Shown: piece by piece, positions 25,231 through 34,060 of the stretch
Layout of the letters: every line of letters begins with the position of its first letter
Numbering within the stretch: the stretch's first letter is position 1
DNA from: Selenomonadaceae bacterium
GTDB lineage: Bacteria > Bacillota > Negativicutes > Selenomonadales > Selenomonadaceae
NCBI GenBank assembly: GCA_030523645.1
Contig: JAUNIB010000011.1
Span: forward strand, 1 to 64,000
Length of the DNA: 64,000 bases
Reading direction: 5' to 3'
Made by a program: the position numbers and the translations under genes
Notes under the pieces: model-generated
What the model was told of the DNA's origin: nothing
Database searches by the model: none
What the model saw: only the letters and a program-made list of their open reading frames with translations

Positions 25231-26271
25231 TCAGCTATTCCAAAATCTTGCCAGGAATTCTCTCCAGCCCCGCTTGACCGACTGACTTCTGCCGGTCAGC
25301 AGCTTTGCTGCGATTGCCTTCACGCAGCGGCTGGCTATTGTTTCGCTGTCAGCCACCATAAAGGGAGTCTGACGGCGAACTGATTTCAATACATTTCTGT
25401 CCTCGTAAATGCAGCCGCCGTATTCAAGGTCACTGCCAAGGAATCTTTGGGCCGTTTGCCGCAGCTTAGCCACCACATCGCTGGAGTCTGCTTCATCGTA
25501 GACCCTGTTGACCACCAGCCTGAGGGTTCTTTCCTTCTCATACCGACTGTACGCCTTCATCACCGCATAGGCGTCCGTGATGGCTGTAGGCTCCGGTGTC
25601 GTGACGAGGATTACCTCATCCGCCGCAAGAATGAAATCCAGTACATTCTTGCCAAGACCGGCACCGGTATCAATGAGGATTATATCAGCCTGACTGTCGC
25701 AGACTGATAGCTTCTCCCAGAGTATCTTTCTCTCCTCTGGGGTGAAGTCTGCGATATGCTCCATGCCGGAGCCGCCGGAAATGTAGTCTACACCGTGAGG
25801 CCCATGAGTAAGAATATCATCGAAGGTGACTCCCGGCTCCAGCAGGCTCAGCAGCGTCTTCTTACTGGAGGTGCCCAGTACTACATCTACATTGGCCATG
25901 CCCATATCGGCATCTATGATTACAACCCGCTTGCCCTCCTCCCGGAGCGCAATGGCCAGATTGACGGTAAGATTCGTCTTCCCTACACCGCCCTTGCCGC
26001 TGGTGACTGCGATTATTCTCGCCCCGGAAAAAGCCGGGCGGAAAACTTCATCGTTCTGAGCCGAGCCGCTCTCGGTAAAAGGACTGAGGGACGAAGGTAT
26101 ATCCGGTCTCCCCTGCAGCTGCATAGACCGATATTCCGGTGCCAGCGGCAGCGGCGGCGGTGCCGCCTGCGGGGTGACCATGGTAAGCTGCGGTGCACTG
26201 CCCGCAGGAGCCGGCGAGTATTCTTTTTTATCTCCCACCAAGGCTCGCAGTCGGGACGCCTGATCTATCAT
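25231..26271 (-). CDS. flhG: Flagellar number regulator FlhG (YlxH, MinD-like ATPase)
   Basis: 346 residues. A ParA/MinD-type ATPase that works with FlhF to set flagellar number and place. The deviant Walker A is in VTSGKGGVGKTNLTVN (near residue 90), with VIIDADMGMANVDVVLG (switch I region) and ILIDTGAGLGKNVLDF (Walker B). The N-terminal MIDQASRLRALV is the conserved segment that activates FlhF in this family. The ATG at 26271 is preferred over a GTG at 26280 that abuts the ribosome site. Confidence 0.93.
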   Translation of the reverse strand: MIDQASRLRALVGDKKEYSPAPAGSAPQLTMVTPQAAPPPLPLAPEYRSMQLQGRPDIPSSLSPFTESGSAQNDEVFRPAFSGARIIAVTSGKGGVGKTNLTVNLAIALREEGKRVVIIDADMGMANVDVVLGTSSKKTLLSLLEPGVTFDDILTHGPHGVDYISGGSGMEHIADFTPEERKILWEKLSVCDSQADIILIDTGAGLGKNVLDFILAADEVILVTTPEPTAITDAYAVMKAYSRYEKERTLRLVVNRVYDEADSSDVVAKLRQTAQRFLGSDLEYGGCIYEDRNVLKSVRRQTPFMVADSETIASRCVKAIAAKLLTGRSQSVKRGWREFLARFWNS

Positions 26272-26312
26272 TAAGTGCACTCTCTTTCAACATCATATAT
26301 TCCGTTTAATAG

Positions 26313-26357
26313 CCTTCCCCTCTGGGGAAGGCGGCAGCTGAAGGCTGACGGATGAGG
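26313..26357. repeat. Dispersed double-hairpin repeat (type A, inverted)
   Basis: CCTTCCCC-tct-GGGGAAGG followed by a small hairpin and GACGGATGAGG. It sits between flhF and flhG within the operon, in the opposite orientation to most type A copies. Confidence 0.7.
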
Positions 26358-26383
26358 TCAGGTCTTATAACCTCACGGACAGA

Positions 26384-27952
26384 TTATTTCAGCAGCAGCT
26401 TCGCCAGTGTTTCTGCTCCGGCTGCCTCTATATCATCCGGCACGCTCTGACCGTTGGTCAGGTACGACACTGGAGTCCGCCGGCTGCTGATAAGGTTGAT
26501 CACCGTACCGAAGGACTCTGTCTCGTCTGTCTTGGTGAAAAGCAGACGGTCCGGCTTCACCGGTGCAAACCGGTCCATAACATCCAGCGCATCCTTCTCC
26601 TTCGTGGTAGCACTGAGGACAAGGTGCTTCTCTATGGACGGGTCTACCGACAGCAGCTCTGCCAGCTCCTGCATCTGGAAATCATTATGCTGGCTTCGGC
26701 CGGCTGTATCAATGAGGATAAGTCCCTTGGTGCGGAACTTTCGGATGGCATTTCTCAGCTCCACGGGGGAGTATACGATTTCCAGCGGCAGACCGATGAT
26801 ATCACTGTAGGTCTTGAGCTGCTCCACTGCGGAAATCCTGTAGGTATCGGCAGTGATGAGCGCTACATCGGTACCCCGCTCCAAAACGAACTTGGCCGCA
26901 ATCTTCGCCAGTGTGGTTGTCTTGCCTACACCGGTAGTTCCTACCAGTGCAACGATTCGCGGCTTTCCAGCCTTGAGGGTTATGTGTCCCGGCTCCCTCA
27001 GCAGTACCTTGCAATACTGGGAAACCGCTGCCAGTGCCTCCGGCGAATCCTTCGCCAGGGACAGCGCCCCCGACGGCATGCAGCGAATCATTTCCTCCAG
27101 CACCTGCTCGTCAATATCCTGCTCCAGCAGGGCCTCTCTGAGGGTAACGACTCCTTCTTCCAATCCCTTGCCGCCTACAGCCTTCTTCAGCATTTCTTTC
27201 AGCTGAGCGACTTCATTTTCCAAAGCACTTATCTTTTCCTGCTCTGCCGTATTGACGGCCGGAGGCGGGGCTGCCTTGATTATCCGGGAAGTTTCCATTG
27301 GGCGGAAATCTCCTGCCGCCGGCTGCTCCTCGTAGACTCTCTCATCCACGACCTCTGCCGGCTCCTCGTAGACCGGTGCCGGGGCCGGCTGACGGATTAT
27401 CTTCGGCTGCACAGCCTGGACAGGTGCTGCCTGCTGCATCGGCTGCTGTTGTACAGTATTCACTGCAGGCGCAGCGGCCGCCTTTGGCCGACGCCTTGCT
27501 ACCGGACCGCCGGTGAGCCTGCGGCCGATTGCCGGCTTCTTCCCGGAGATATGAGCTGCCCTCTGAGCGGATTCTTCCACCCCTGCCGCCGTACCGGCGG
27601 TCTTGTACTGGGTGAGTACATTGATAGGCTGAGGCGTAGACTGTATATCTATCGTAGAGGCCGCTTGAGCCGTCGGTATCCGGTTCTCCGGAGCTACCGG
27701 CCGGGTCTTGGCGATCACCTGACGGATATTTCCCGCATCAATATCGGGACGAACTTCCATCGGACGGGCCGGGGTATCATTGTCCTCAATGGCCGCCGTT
27801 ACCTCTACCACTTCTTTGCTCTTCAGACCAAGGAGGCCCGATTTTTTCTTGTAGCGCTTCGTGTGAAGGATGACAGCATCGCTGCCCAGCTCCTCCTTCA
27901 CCATCTCCATTGCCGCTTTCAAATCATCGGCTTTATATACTTTTATGCGCAA
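26384..27952 (-). CDS. flhF: Flagellar placement GTPase FlhF (SRP family)
   Basis: 522 residues. A membrane-associated GTPase that marks the site of flagellar assembly. N-terminal MRIKVYKADDLKAAM begins with a TTG directly after the flhA stop; the conserved sequence supports this start. A Pro/Ala/Gln-rich linker (about 60-240) leads to the NG domain: G1 in VGTTGVGKTTTLA (near 340), LITADTYRISAVEQL, LILIDTAGRSQ and LFTKTDET. Together with flhG it suggests a fixed flagellar pattern; lateral placement, as in Selenomonas, would fit but cannot be seen here. Confidence 0.95.
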   Translation of the reverse strand: MRIKVYKADDLKAAMEMVKEELGSDAVILHTKRYKKKSGLLGLKSKEVVEVTAAIEDNDTPARPMEVRPDIDAGNIRQVIAKTRPVAPENRIPTAQAASTIDIQSTPQPINVLTQYKTAGTAAGVEESAQRAAHISGKKPAIGRRLTGGPVARRRPKAAAAPAVNTVQQQPMQQAAPVQAVQPKIIRQPAPAPVYEEPAEVVDERVYEEQPAAGDFRPMETSRIIKAAPPPAVNTAEQEKISALENEVAQLKEMLKKAVGGKGLEEGVVTLREALLEQDIDEQVLEEMIRCMPSGALSLAKDSPEALAAVSQYCKVLLREPGHITLKAGKPRIVALVGTTGVGKTTTLAKIAAKFVLERGTDVALITADTYRISAVEQLKTYSDIIGLPLEIVYSPVELRNAIRKFRTKGLILIDTAGRSQHNDFQMQELAELLSVDPSIEKHLVLSATTKEKDALDVMDRFAPVKPDRLLFTKTDETESFGTVINLISSRRTPVSYLTNGQSVPDDIEAAGAETLAKLLLK

Positions 27953-30031
27953 TTAAATCTTCACCACCCCAAGGATTTGAATCTCTACATCCTGCTCTAT
28001 CTCTGCATGGCTCAGGACAATCAAACCTGCTACAGAGCGTTCAACCAGCTTGCGGAAGTAGAGACGAACTGCCGGACTGGTGAGGACGATGGGCTGATAG
28101 CCCATATCAGTGAGCTTTGGCAGCTCACGGTTCAGCGAGCCGAGCATCCTCTGCATCGTATCGGGATCAAGGCTCACATAGGACCCGCGGTCGGTACGCT
28201 TTACAGCGCCCGCAATCCTGTTTTCCAATGCCGGGTCCATAGTGAGGCACGGAAGGACATTATTCTGAGTATACTGTCTGGTGATATGGCGGCTCATGGC
28301 ATGACGGACATACTCTGTGAGTACCTCCGTATCCTTTGTTGCCCGGGCGTAGTCGGCCAGCACCTCGAAGATGGTGGCCATATCTCTGATGGATATGCGC
28401 TCCCGGAGCATATTGGCCAGTACCTTCTGAATCTCGCCCACTGACAGGAGATCGGGAACTACCTCGTTCACCAGCGAGCTGTTGGTCTTCTTCAGGTTGT
28501 CCACCAAATCCTGAGTCTCCTGACGGCCCAGTATCTCATCGGCATGAGCCTTGATGACCTCAGTCAGGTGAGTAGCCAGTACGGATACCGCATCGACTAC
28601 GGTGTAGCCGTTCAGCTCTGCCTGCTCTCTCTGCTCCTCGGTGACCCAGAGGGCCGGGAGGCCGAAAGCCGGCTCAATGGTTTCTATTCCGGCAATTTCT
28701 TCAAAGACTGTGCCTGAATTCATTGCTAAATAGTGATCAAGTAATAATTCGCCCTTTGCTATCTCAATTCCTTTTAATTTTACGATATAAGCATTGGGTT
28801 TTATTTGTATGTTATCACGAATTCGGATAGTGGGGACCACAAGTCCTAGTTCTAAAGCACACTGTCGGCGAATCATGACGATTCGTTCCAGCAAATCGCC
28901 GCCCTGTCCCGTATCAACCAGCGGAATGAGGCTGTAGCCAATCTCCAGCTCCATGGGGTCAACCTGCAGCAGAGAGATAATATTCTCCGGCTTCGTTGCC
29001 TCCTGCTTCTGCTTTTCCTTCTTCTGCTCCGTAGCCTGCTCCTCTTCCACCACATCTGTCTTCTGGAGATTCTTCGCCACGAAGAAGGCCAGACCAGCAA
29101 GAGTCAGGAACGGAATAGCCGGCAGACCCGGCACCATGGCCAGCAGTACGAGAACACCGCTGGCGATGAAGAAAATGCGGGCATTGCGGAACAGCTGACC
29201 GATGAGGTCCTCGCCCAGATTGCCGTCAGAAGCGGCACGGGTAACGATGATACCGGTAGCTGTGGAGACCAGCAGAGCCGGAATCTGATTGACAAGACCT
29301 TCACCGACAGTGAGCAGTGTGTAGTTCTGCAGTGCCTGAGTGATTGTGAGGTTTCGCTGCACCATACCGATGAAGAAGCCGCCGACGATGTTGATGATAA
29401 TGATGATGATAGCGGCGATGGCATCGCCCTTTACGAACTTGGAAGCACCATCCATAGCGCCGTAGAAGTCAGCCTCATGCTGTATCTTCTCACGGCGTTT
29501 TCTTGCTTCAGCATCGGTGATGGCACCCTGATTCAGATCCGCATCGATAGACATCTGCTTACCGGGCATGGCGTCCAAAGTGAATCGGGCCGATACCTCG
29601 GCGACACGCTCAGCACCCTTGGTAATAACGATGAACTGGATAATGATAAGAATTATGAACACAATAAAACCGACGACAGCATTACCACCGACAACAAAGT
29701 TGCCGAATGACATAATTACTTCGCCGGCATAACCTTCAAGCAAAATAAGCCGTGTCGAGGACACATTCAGTGCCAGTCGAAACAGCGTTGTCAAAAGCAA
29801 AAGAGATGGAAAGACGGAGAACTCCAAAGGCTCCGTATTGTAAATGGCCACCATCATGATGACCAGCGCCAAAGTGATGTTCAGACAGAGAAGCATATCG
29901 AGAACAATCGTAGGCAGCGGAATAATCATCATGATGACAATCATGATGATGGCTGCGGCTACGATAACATCACTATAGCGTTTTATGGCGCCGCTGGCGC
30001 CGGTACCCGTCGATGCTGCGGGAGTTGCCAT
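27953..30031 (-). CDS. flhA: Flagellar export gate protein FlhA
   Basis: 692 residues. The major export gate component: about eight membrane helices in the first 330 residues, a charged linker (EEEQATEQKKEKQKQE near 345), and a C-terminal cytoplasmic ring domain that docks chaperone-substrate complexes. The family's conserved FHIPEP loop region is visible around VSARFTLDAMPGKQMSIDAD, then LNQGAITDAEARKRR. Odd: bases about 28705-28880 (residues 385-442) are much AT-richer than the rest of the gene, while the protein stays in frame and conserved. Confidence 0.97.
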   Translation of the reverse strand: MATPAASTGTGASGAIKRYSDVIVAAAIIMIVIMMIIPLPTIVLDMLLCLNITLALVIMMVAIYNTEPLEFSVFPSLLLLTTLFRLALNVSSTRLILLEGYAGEVIMSFGNFVVGGNAVVGFIVFIILIIIQFIVITKGAERVAEVSARFTLDAMPGKQMSIDADLNQGAITDAEARKRREKIQHEADFYGAMDGASKFVKGDAIAAIIIIIINIVGGFFIGMVQRNLTITQALQNYTLLTVGEGLVNQIPALLVSTATGIIVTRAASDGNLGEDLIGQLFRNARIFFIASGVLVLLAMVPGLPAIPFLTLAGLAFFVAKNLQKTDVVEEEQATEQKKEKQKQEATKPENIISLLQVDPMELEIGYSLIPLVDTGQGGDLLERIVMIRRQCALELGLVVPTIRIRDNIQIKPNAYIVKLKGIEIAKGELLLDHYLAMNSGTVFEEIAGIETIEPAFGLPALWVTEEQREQAELNGYTVVDAVSVLATHLTEVIKAHADEILGRQETQDLVDNLKKTNSSLVNEVVPDLLSVGEIQKVLANMLRERISIRDMATIFEVLADYARATKDTEVLTEYVRHAMSRHITRQYTQNNVLPCLTMDPALENRIAGAVKRTDRGSYVSLDPDTMQRMLGSLNRELPKLTDMGYQPIVLTSPAVRLYFRKLVERSVAGLIVLSHAEIEQDVEIQILGVVKI

Positions 30032-30073
30032 AATACTGCTCCTAATAATTTATTTTAGGTTTATCTGTATATC

Positions 30074-31228
30074 TTATTTGTATCTGTTCTTCAGCCTGTA
30101 GACATAGGCCAGTACCTCTGCCACGGCCTTGTACAGCTCGGGCGGCACACTGCCGCCGATATCAACCATAGCGAAGAGTGACCGGGCCAGGAGCTTGTTC
30201 TCCACGATAGTGACCCCCGCCTCCCGGGCGATTTCCTTTATTTTCTGAGCGACCAAATCCTGACCCTTGGCGATTACCAGCGGAGCATCCATGCCCTTCT
30301 GATACTTCAGCGCTACAGCGAAGTGAGTCGGGTTGGTTACGACCACATCGGCCTGAGGCACTTCCTTCATCATGCGGGACATCGCCATCTGGCGCTGCTT
30401 CTGCTTGATTTTGCCCTTTATCTGGGGGTCGCCTTCCATTTGCTTAAACTCTTCCTTGACTTCCTGCTTACTCATTTTGAGGCCCTGCTTATGCTGCCAT
30501 TTCTGGTAGCCGTAGTCCAGCACAGCCATGATGAAGATGACAAGGAGTACCTTGAACACCAGATTGATGATTATCCCGGAAATGATTGGAATACTGGCGG
30601 TCAAGTCCATGTACAGATATTTCGGAGCCTGAGGGATTTCTTCCTTCAGGTAAGAGTATATGAAGAAGCCGATAATGCCAATCTTCAGGAAGGACTTTAT
30701 CAGCTCCACGAGAGCGCGCTTGGAAAAAATTCGCCCGAAGCCGTTTATCGGATTGAGATTTTCCGGCTTGAAGGACAGCGGCTCCGTAGTAAAATTTATT
30801 CCTACCTGCATAAGGTTTATGCAGAGACCGGTAACAAGAATAGTAAACATCAGCGGCAGTGCCGTCTTGCCCAGCAAAGTGACTATGTCGATGAATATTC
30901 TCATCACCGACTCGGTATTAACCGAGGTGGTGGGATGTGCCAGGATGTATGCCATATACCCGGTTATCTCCGTGTATATGCCACCGCCCAGCTGATAGAG
31001 GGCGAAGAAGCCGCCCAGCAGTACGAAAGCCGTACCCAGCTCCTGACTTCTGGCGACCTGACCTTTATTTCTGGCATCGCTTTGCCTCTTTGCGGTCGGC
31101 TCCTCCGTCTTTTCGCCGGAGAACAGCTGCAGATCAAAGACAAAGGGCAGTCCTGTCCCCGATACCCTATGAAGCTGTCTTTCAGCCTCCTCCCTATGGG
31201 GCGAGAGCCTTGAGGGCGGCGGACACAT
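30074..31228 (-). CDS. flhB: Flagellar export switch protein FlhB (start uncertain)
   Basis: Switches export from rod/hook to filament substrates. The conserved body starts at FDLQLFSGEKTEEPTAKR; four membrane helices follow, then the cytoplasmic domain with the self-cleavage site in VVTNPTHFAVALKY. The start is unclear. No in-frame ATG, GTG or TTG lies between the fliR stop (31194) and the conserved N-terminus. The nearest in-frame ATG (31228, used here) overlaps fliR by 35 bases and has no ribosome site; an earlier one is at 31270. A CTG near 31147 preceded by GGGGACAGGA is possible, as is frameshifting from fliR. Confidence 0.9.
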   Translation of the reverse strand: MCPPPSRLSPHREEAERQLHRVSGTGLPFVFDLQLFSGEKTEEPTAKRQSDARNKGQVARSQELGTAFVLLGGFFALYQLGGGIYTEITGYMAYILAHPTTSVNTESVMRIFIDIVTLLGKTALPLMFTILVTGLCINLMQVGINFTTEPLSFKPENLNPINGFGRIFSKRALVELIKSFLKIGIIGFFIYSYLKEEIPQAPKYLYMDLTASIPIISGIIINLVFKVLLVIFIMAVLDYGYQKWQHKQGLKMSKQEVKEEFKQMEGDPQIKGKIKQKQRQMAMSRMMKEVPQADVVVTNPTHFAVALKYQKGMDAPLVIAKGQDLVAQKIKEIAREAGVTIVENKLLARSLFAMVDIGGSVPPELYKAVAEVLAYVYRLKNRYK

Positions 31229-31988
31229 GGGCATAAAGCTCATTGAACAACACATCCAGGAACAGCACATAAAACGGAATGACGATGGACAGCACGAACA
31301 TGCCGATAATGATGTGAATGGGAATGCCCACTACAAATATATTCAGCTGCGGCATTGTGCGGGCAAGGATGCCCAATGACACATTCGTCAGCAATATAGC
31401 AAAAGTAACCGGCAGGGCAATCTTCATCCCTGTGGAGAACACCCCGGCGGTAAAATCCCTTATCATCAGCGCAACATTCGGACTGGCAGACATTCCCAGC
31501 ACAGGAACCAGCTTGAAACTCTCCGCCAGAGCCGTCACTATCATGTGATGACCGTTGGTCATTACGAAGATGATAAGCGTCAGATTATAAAGAAAACTTC
31601 CGATGAGCGGAATCTGCTGACCGGAAGTCGGATCCATAACATTGACGATTGAGAATCCCACCTGCATATCCATTATCTTGCCGGCCATGTGAATAGCCGA
31701 GAAAGAAATATATGCCACATAGCCGATGAGCCAGCCGATAAACAGCTCCGACAGTACCGCTCCGCCATAGGCCAGCACCGTAGGCGGCGCAGCCGCAGAA
31801 GTCGCCCTGTCCACCATCGGGAAAAGGACGATTGCCATCACGATAGCCGTCGCCACCCGGAAGGTCTGAGGGATATTCTGAGAGCCGAAGAAGGGGGCAA
31901 TAATGAATATTCCCGTAGTCCTCGTCAGGAGCAAGAGGAATATCGCCGCATGATTCTGCAGCAGGTCAAATAAATCCACCGGAATCAC
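31194..31988 (-). CDS. fliR: Flagellar export gate protein FliR
   Basis: 264 residues with about six membrane helices. With FliP and FliQ it forms the core export channel in the basal body. Typical pieces are FIIAPFFGSQNIPQTFRV, MQVGFSIVNVMDP and IHIIIGMFVLSIVIPFYVLF. The start is GTG at 31988; a GTG three codons later is spaced better from GGGG. The reading frame ends in a different frame from flhB, so no FliR-FlhB fusion exists here, unlike in some clostridia. Confidence 0.94.
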   Translation of the reverse strand: MIPVDLFDLLQNHAAIFLLLLTRTTGIFIIAPFFGSQNIPQTFRVATAIVMAIVLFPMVDRATSAAAPPTVLAYGGAVLSELFIGWLIGYVAYISFSAIHMAGKIMDMQVGFSIVNVMDPTSGQQIPLIGSFLYNLTLIIFVMTNGHHMIVTALAESFKLVPVLGMSASPNVALMIRDFTAGVFSTGMKIALPVTFAILLTNVSLGILARTMPQLNIFVVGIPIHIIIGMFVLSIVIPFYVLFLDVLFNELYAHVSAALKALAP

Positions 31989-31995
31989 GCCCCTG

Positions 31996-32265
31996 TCAGC
32001 CGATGTAGAGCGGCAGATTTACCAGAATATTCGTCACATATTCTACCATGAGCCGGAGCATCCAGGGACCGAAAACAAGGATTGCCACAAATACGGCAAT
32101 AATCTTCGGGATAAAGGCCAAGGTCTGCTCCTGAATAGAGGTGGTCGTCTGGAAGATACTGACCGCCAGACCTACCAACAGGCCCAGCCCCAGCATCGGG
32201 GCTGAAATCAGGAGCACCATCATCAGGGCCTCCTGACCAAGCTGGATGACAACATCACCCGACAT
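31996..32265 (-). CDS. fliQ: Flagellar export gate protein FliQ
   Basis: 89 residues, two membrane helices, the family's usual size. It is part of the FliPQR export channel. The stretch VSIFQTTTSIQEQTLAFIPK between the helices is the conserved signature. The ATG has GAGGTG upstream and lies 12 bases from fliP. Confidence 0.96.
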   Translation of the reverse strand: MSGDVVIQLGQEALMMVLLISAPMLGLGLLVGLAVSIFQTTTSIQEQTLAFIPKIIAVFVAILVFGPWMLRLMVEYVTNILVNLPLYIG

Positions 32266-32277
32266 ACCATCACCTCG

Positions 32278-33054
32278 TTAATTGAAGCTCATTACAAGAG
32301 ATTTTATGAGCAGGTGCCACCCGTCAACCATTACGAAAAGCAGCAGCTTAAAGGGCAGCGAAATCATCGTCGGAGGCAGCATCATCATACCCATTGACAT
32401 AAGGGTACTGGCCACAATCATATCTATGACGATGAAGGGAATATATATCATGAAGCCGATTTGAAAGGCTGTCTTCAGCTCACTGATAATATAGGCAGGA
32501 ATCAGAGTGAAGGTAGACACATCCTCCTGTGACTCCGGACGCTCTGCCTCGGAGAGATTGACGAACAACGCCAAATCCGGCTCGCGGGTCTGCTTGAACA
32601 TAAACTCCCGCAGCGGAGCCACCGTCTTCGTCAAAGCCTCCTCCTGAGAAATCTTCCCGGTGAGATAAGGCTGTATTCCCTGCTCGTTGGCCTGACTCCA
32701 GTAAGGCTGCATGATATAAAAAGTCAGGAAAAGGGACAGGGCAATGACCACCTGATTGGGCGGCACATTCTGCGTGGACAGAATATTACGCATGAAGCCC
32801 AGCACCACCACAATACGGACAAAGCAGGTAGTCATCAGAATGATGGCCGGAGCCAGCGACAGTACCGTCAGCAGTGCAAGAATGCGGAGAGTTACCGCCA
32901 CATCCTGAGGATTATCCGAAGTCCCCACCCCGATGGTCACATTGGGTATCACCGGTGCGGCTTCTGCTATCCCCGGAGCGGCTGCTCCGCTCACAAACCA
33001 TAAAAAAGAAAGCAGGACGCCCGTCAATAGAAGCATCCAACGTTTATCAAACAA
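32278..33054 (-). CDS. fliP: Flagellar export gate protein FliP
   Basis: 258 residues with an N-terminal signal peptide (cleaved after about SGAAA or AEAAP), a lumenal segment and four membrane helices. Conserved pieces are LRILALLTVLSLAPAIILMT, FLRTQN-like FMRNILSTQNVPPNQVVI, and IPFIVIDMIVASTLMSMGMM. I place the start at a TTG (33054) with GAGGAGG eight bases upstream; a GTG at 33102 would overlap fliO and lacks a ribosome site. Confidence 0.95.
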   Translation of the reverse strand: MFDKRWMLLLTGVLLSFLWFVSGAAAPGIAEAAPVIPNVTIGVGTSDNPQDVAVTLRILALLTVLSLAPAIILMTTCFVRIVVVLGFMRNILSTQNVPPNQVVIALSLFLTFYIMQPYWSQANEQGIQPYLTGKISQEEALTKTVAPLREFMFKQTREPDLALFVNLSEAERPESQEDVSTFTLIPAYIISELKTAFQIGFMIYIPFIVIDMIVASTLMSMGMMMLPPTMISLPFKLLLFVMVDGWHLLIKSLVMSFN

Positions 33055-33067
33055 CGCCTTGGCCTCC

Positions 33068-33607
33068 TCACCGACGACCGTCCTTGAATATTGACGGAAC
33101 ACGACTCAACAGTGTCTCCAGTGAGCCAAGCTGACGGCTCAGGACGCCATCATCGGCGATACCGCCGACCATGCTTCCAGCCCGCTCCGACGCCCGGCTG
33201 CGGAGTCGTTCTATCTCCTCTTCATCTTCTATCTCCCGTATGAGAGAGATATTCTGCTCCGTTACCCCCAGCACATACACATGGCCCGCCAGCTCCACAA
33301 TGGTCACCGAGCGGTTCGGCCCTACCGGCAGCTGGGTCAGGATTCGTCCTCCCTCAGCCTCTGCCGCCCGGGCATAGTGACCGCCCAAATAACGCGACAC
33401 CAAATAAGCCATCGCCACGACAAACGCGAAGACGGCAAAAAGGCTCACAAGATAAGCTATCGTCGACCACCACGATACTGTGGCCGGCTTCGGATCGGCA
33501 TTCTCATAGCCGGCCAGATACCCGCCGGCTGCCGACACCTTCACCGGCAGGAGCAACAACATACAAGCGGCACTTGCGGACACACCGCACCGCTCAAAGA
33601 TTTTCAC
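33068..33607 (-). CDS. fliO: Flagellar biosynthetic protein FliO (FliZ-type)
   Basis: 179 residues: signal-like N-terminus (ACMLLLLPVKVSA), a lumenal piece, one membrane helix (about 46-68, TIAYLVSLFAVFAFVVAMAY) and a cytoplasmic domain with GRILTQLPVGPNRSVTIVEL and HVYVLGVTEQNISLI. FliO helps assemble FliP. The start is GTG at 33607, only 5 bases from the cheY stop and without a clear ribosome site, so translation is probably coupled. Confidence 0.88.
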   Translation of the reverse strand: MKIFERCGVSASAACMLLLLPVKVSAAGGYLAGYENADPKPATVSWWSTIAYLVSLFAVFAFVVAMAYLVSRYLGGHYARAAEAEGGRILTQLPVGPNRSVTIVELAGHVYVLGVTEQNISLIREIEDEEEIERLRSRASERAGSMVGGIADDGVLSRQLGSLETLLSRVPSIFKDGRR

Positions 33608-33612
33608 GGCAA

Positions 33613-33975
33613 TCAGCCAACAGCCTTGCGGACAGCTTCCAGAACGCGGTCAGCCTGGAAAGGCTTAACGATGAAATCGCGGGCACCGGCCTGAATAGCC
33701 TCGATAACCATTGCCTGCTGACCCATAGCGGAGCACATAACGATCTTCGCATTGGGATCTACCTTGCGAATCTCTTTGACAGCGCTGATACCATCCATCT
33801 CCGGCATGGTAATGTCCATGGTGGTGAGATCCGGCTTCAGCTCCTGATACTTCTCCAGAGCCTTCATACCGTTCTCTGCCTCGCCGACAACCTCATAGCC
33901 GTTCTTGCTGAGTATATCCTTTACCATCATGCGCATGAAAGCTGCGTCATCAACGACGAGTACTCGTACTGCCAT
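33613..33975 (-). CDS. cheY: Chemotaxis response regulator CheY
   Basis: 120 residues, a stand-alone receiver domain. Asp54 in TTMDITMPEMDG accepts phosphate from CheA; the acidic pair in VVDDAAF (9-10), Ser in VMCSAM and Lys in FIVKPFQ complete the site. CheY-P binds FliM and FliY in the switch. It lies between fliY and fliO as in Bacillus, so motor and signal are made together. Confidence 0.97.
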   Translation of the reverse strand: MAVRVLVVDDAAFMRMMVKDILSKNGYEVVGEAENGMKALEKYQELKPDLTTMDITMPEMDGISAVKEIRKVDPNAKIVMCSAMGQQAMVIEAIQAGARDFIVKPFQADRVLEAVRKAVG

Positions 33976-34060
33976 TTTTCTTCTCTCCTTAATAGTGACT
34001 ATATTTCATATATTGACCAATGTCCGGGCGGACTCTGCCGACCCTGACATTTGATGCTCA

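Noticed and set aside
26624-28444. 606-codon plus-strand frame opposite flhF and flhA
   Set aside because: Crosses two well-supported genes antisense and shows only low-complexity Arg/Leu-rich sequence.
31194-31270. FliR-FlhB fusion gene
   Set aside because: fliR has a stop and lies in another frame; fusion would need a frameshift, so it is reported only as a possibility.
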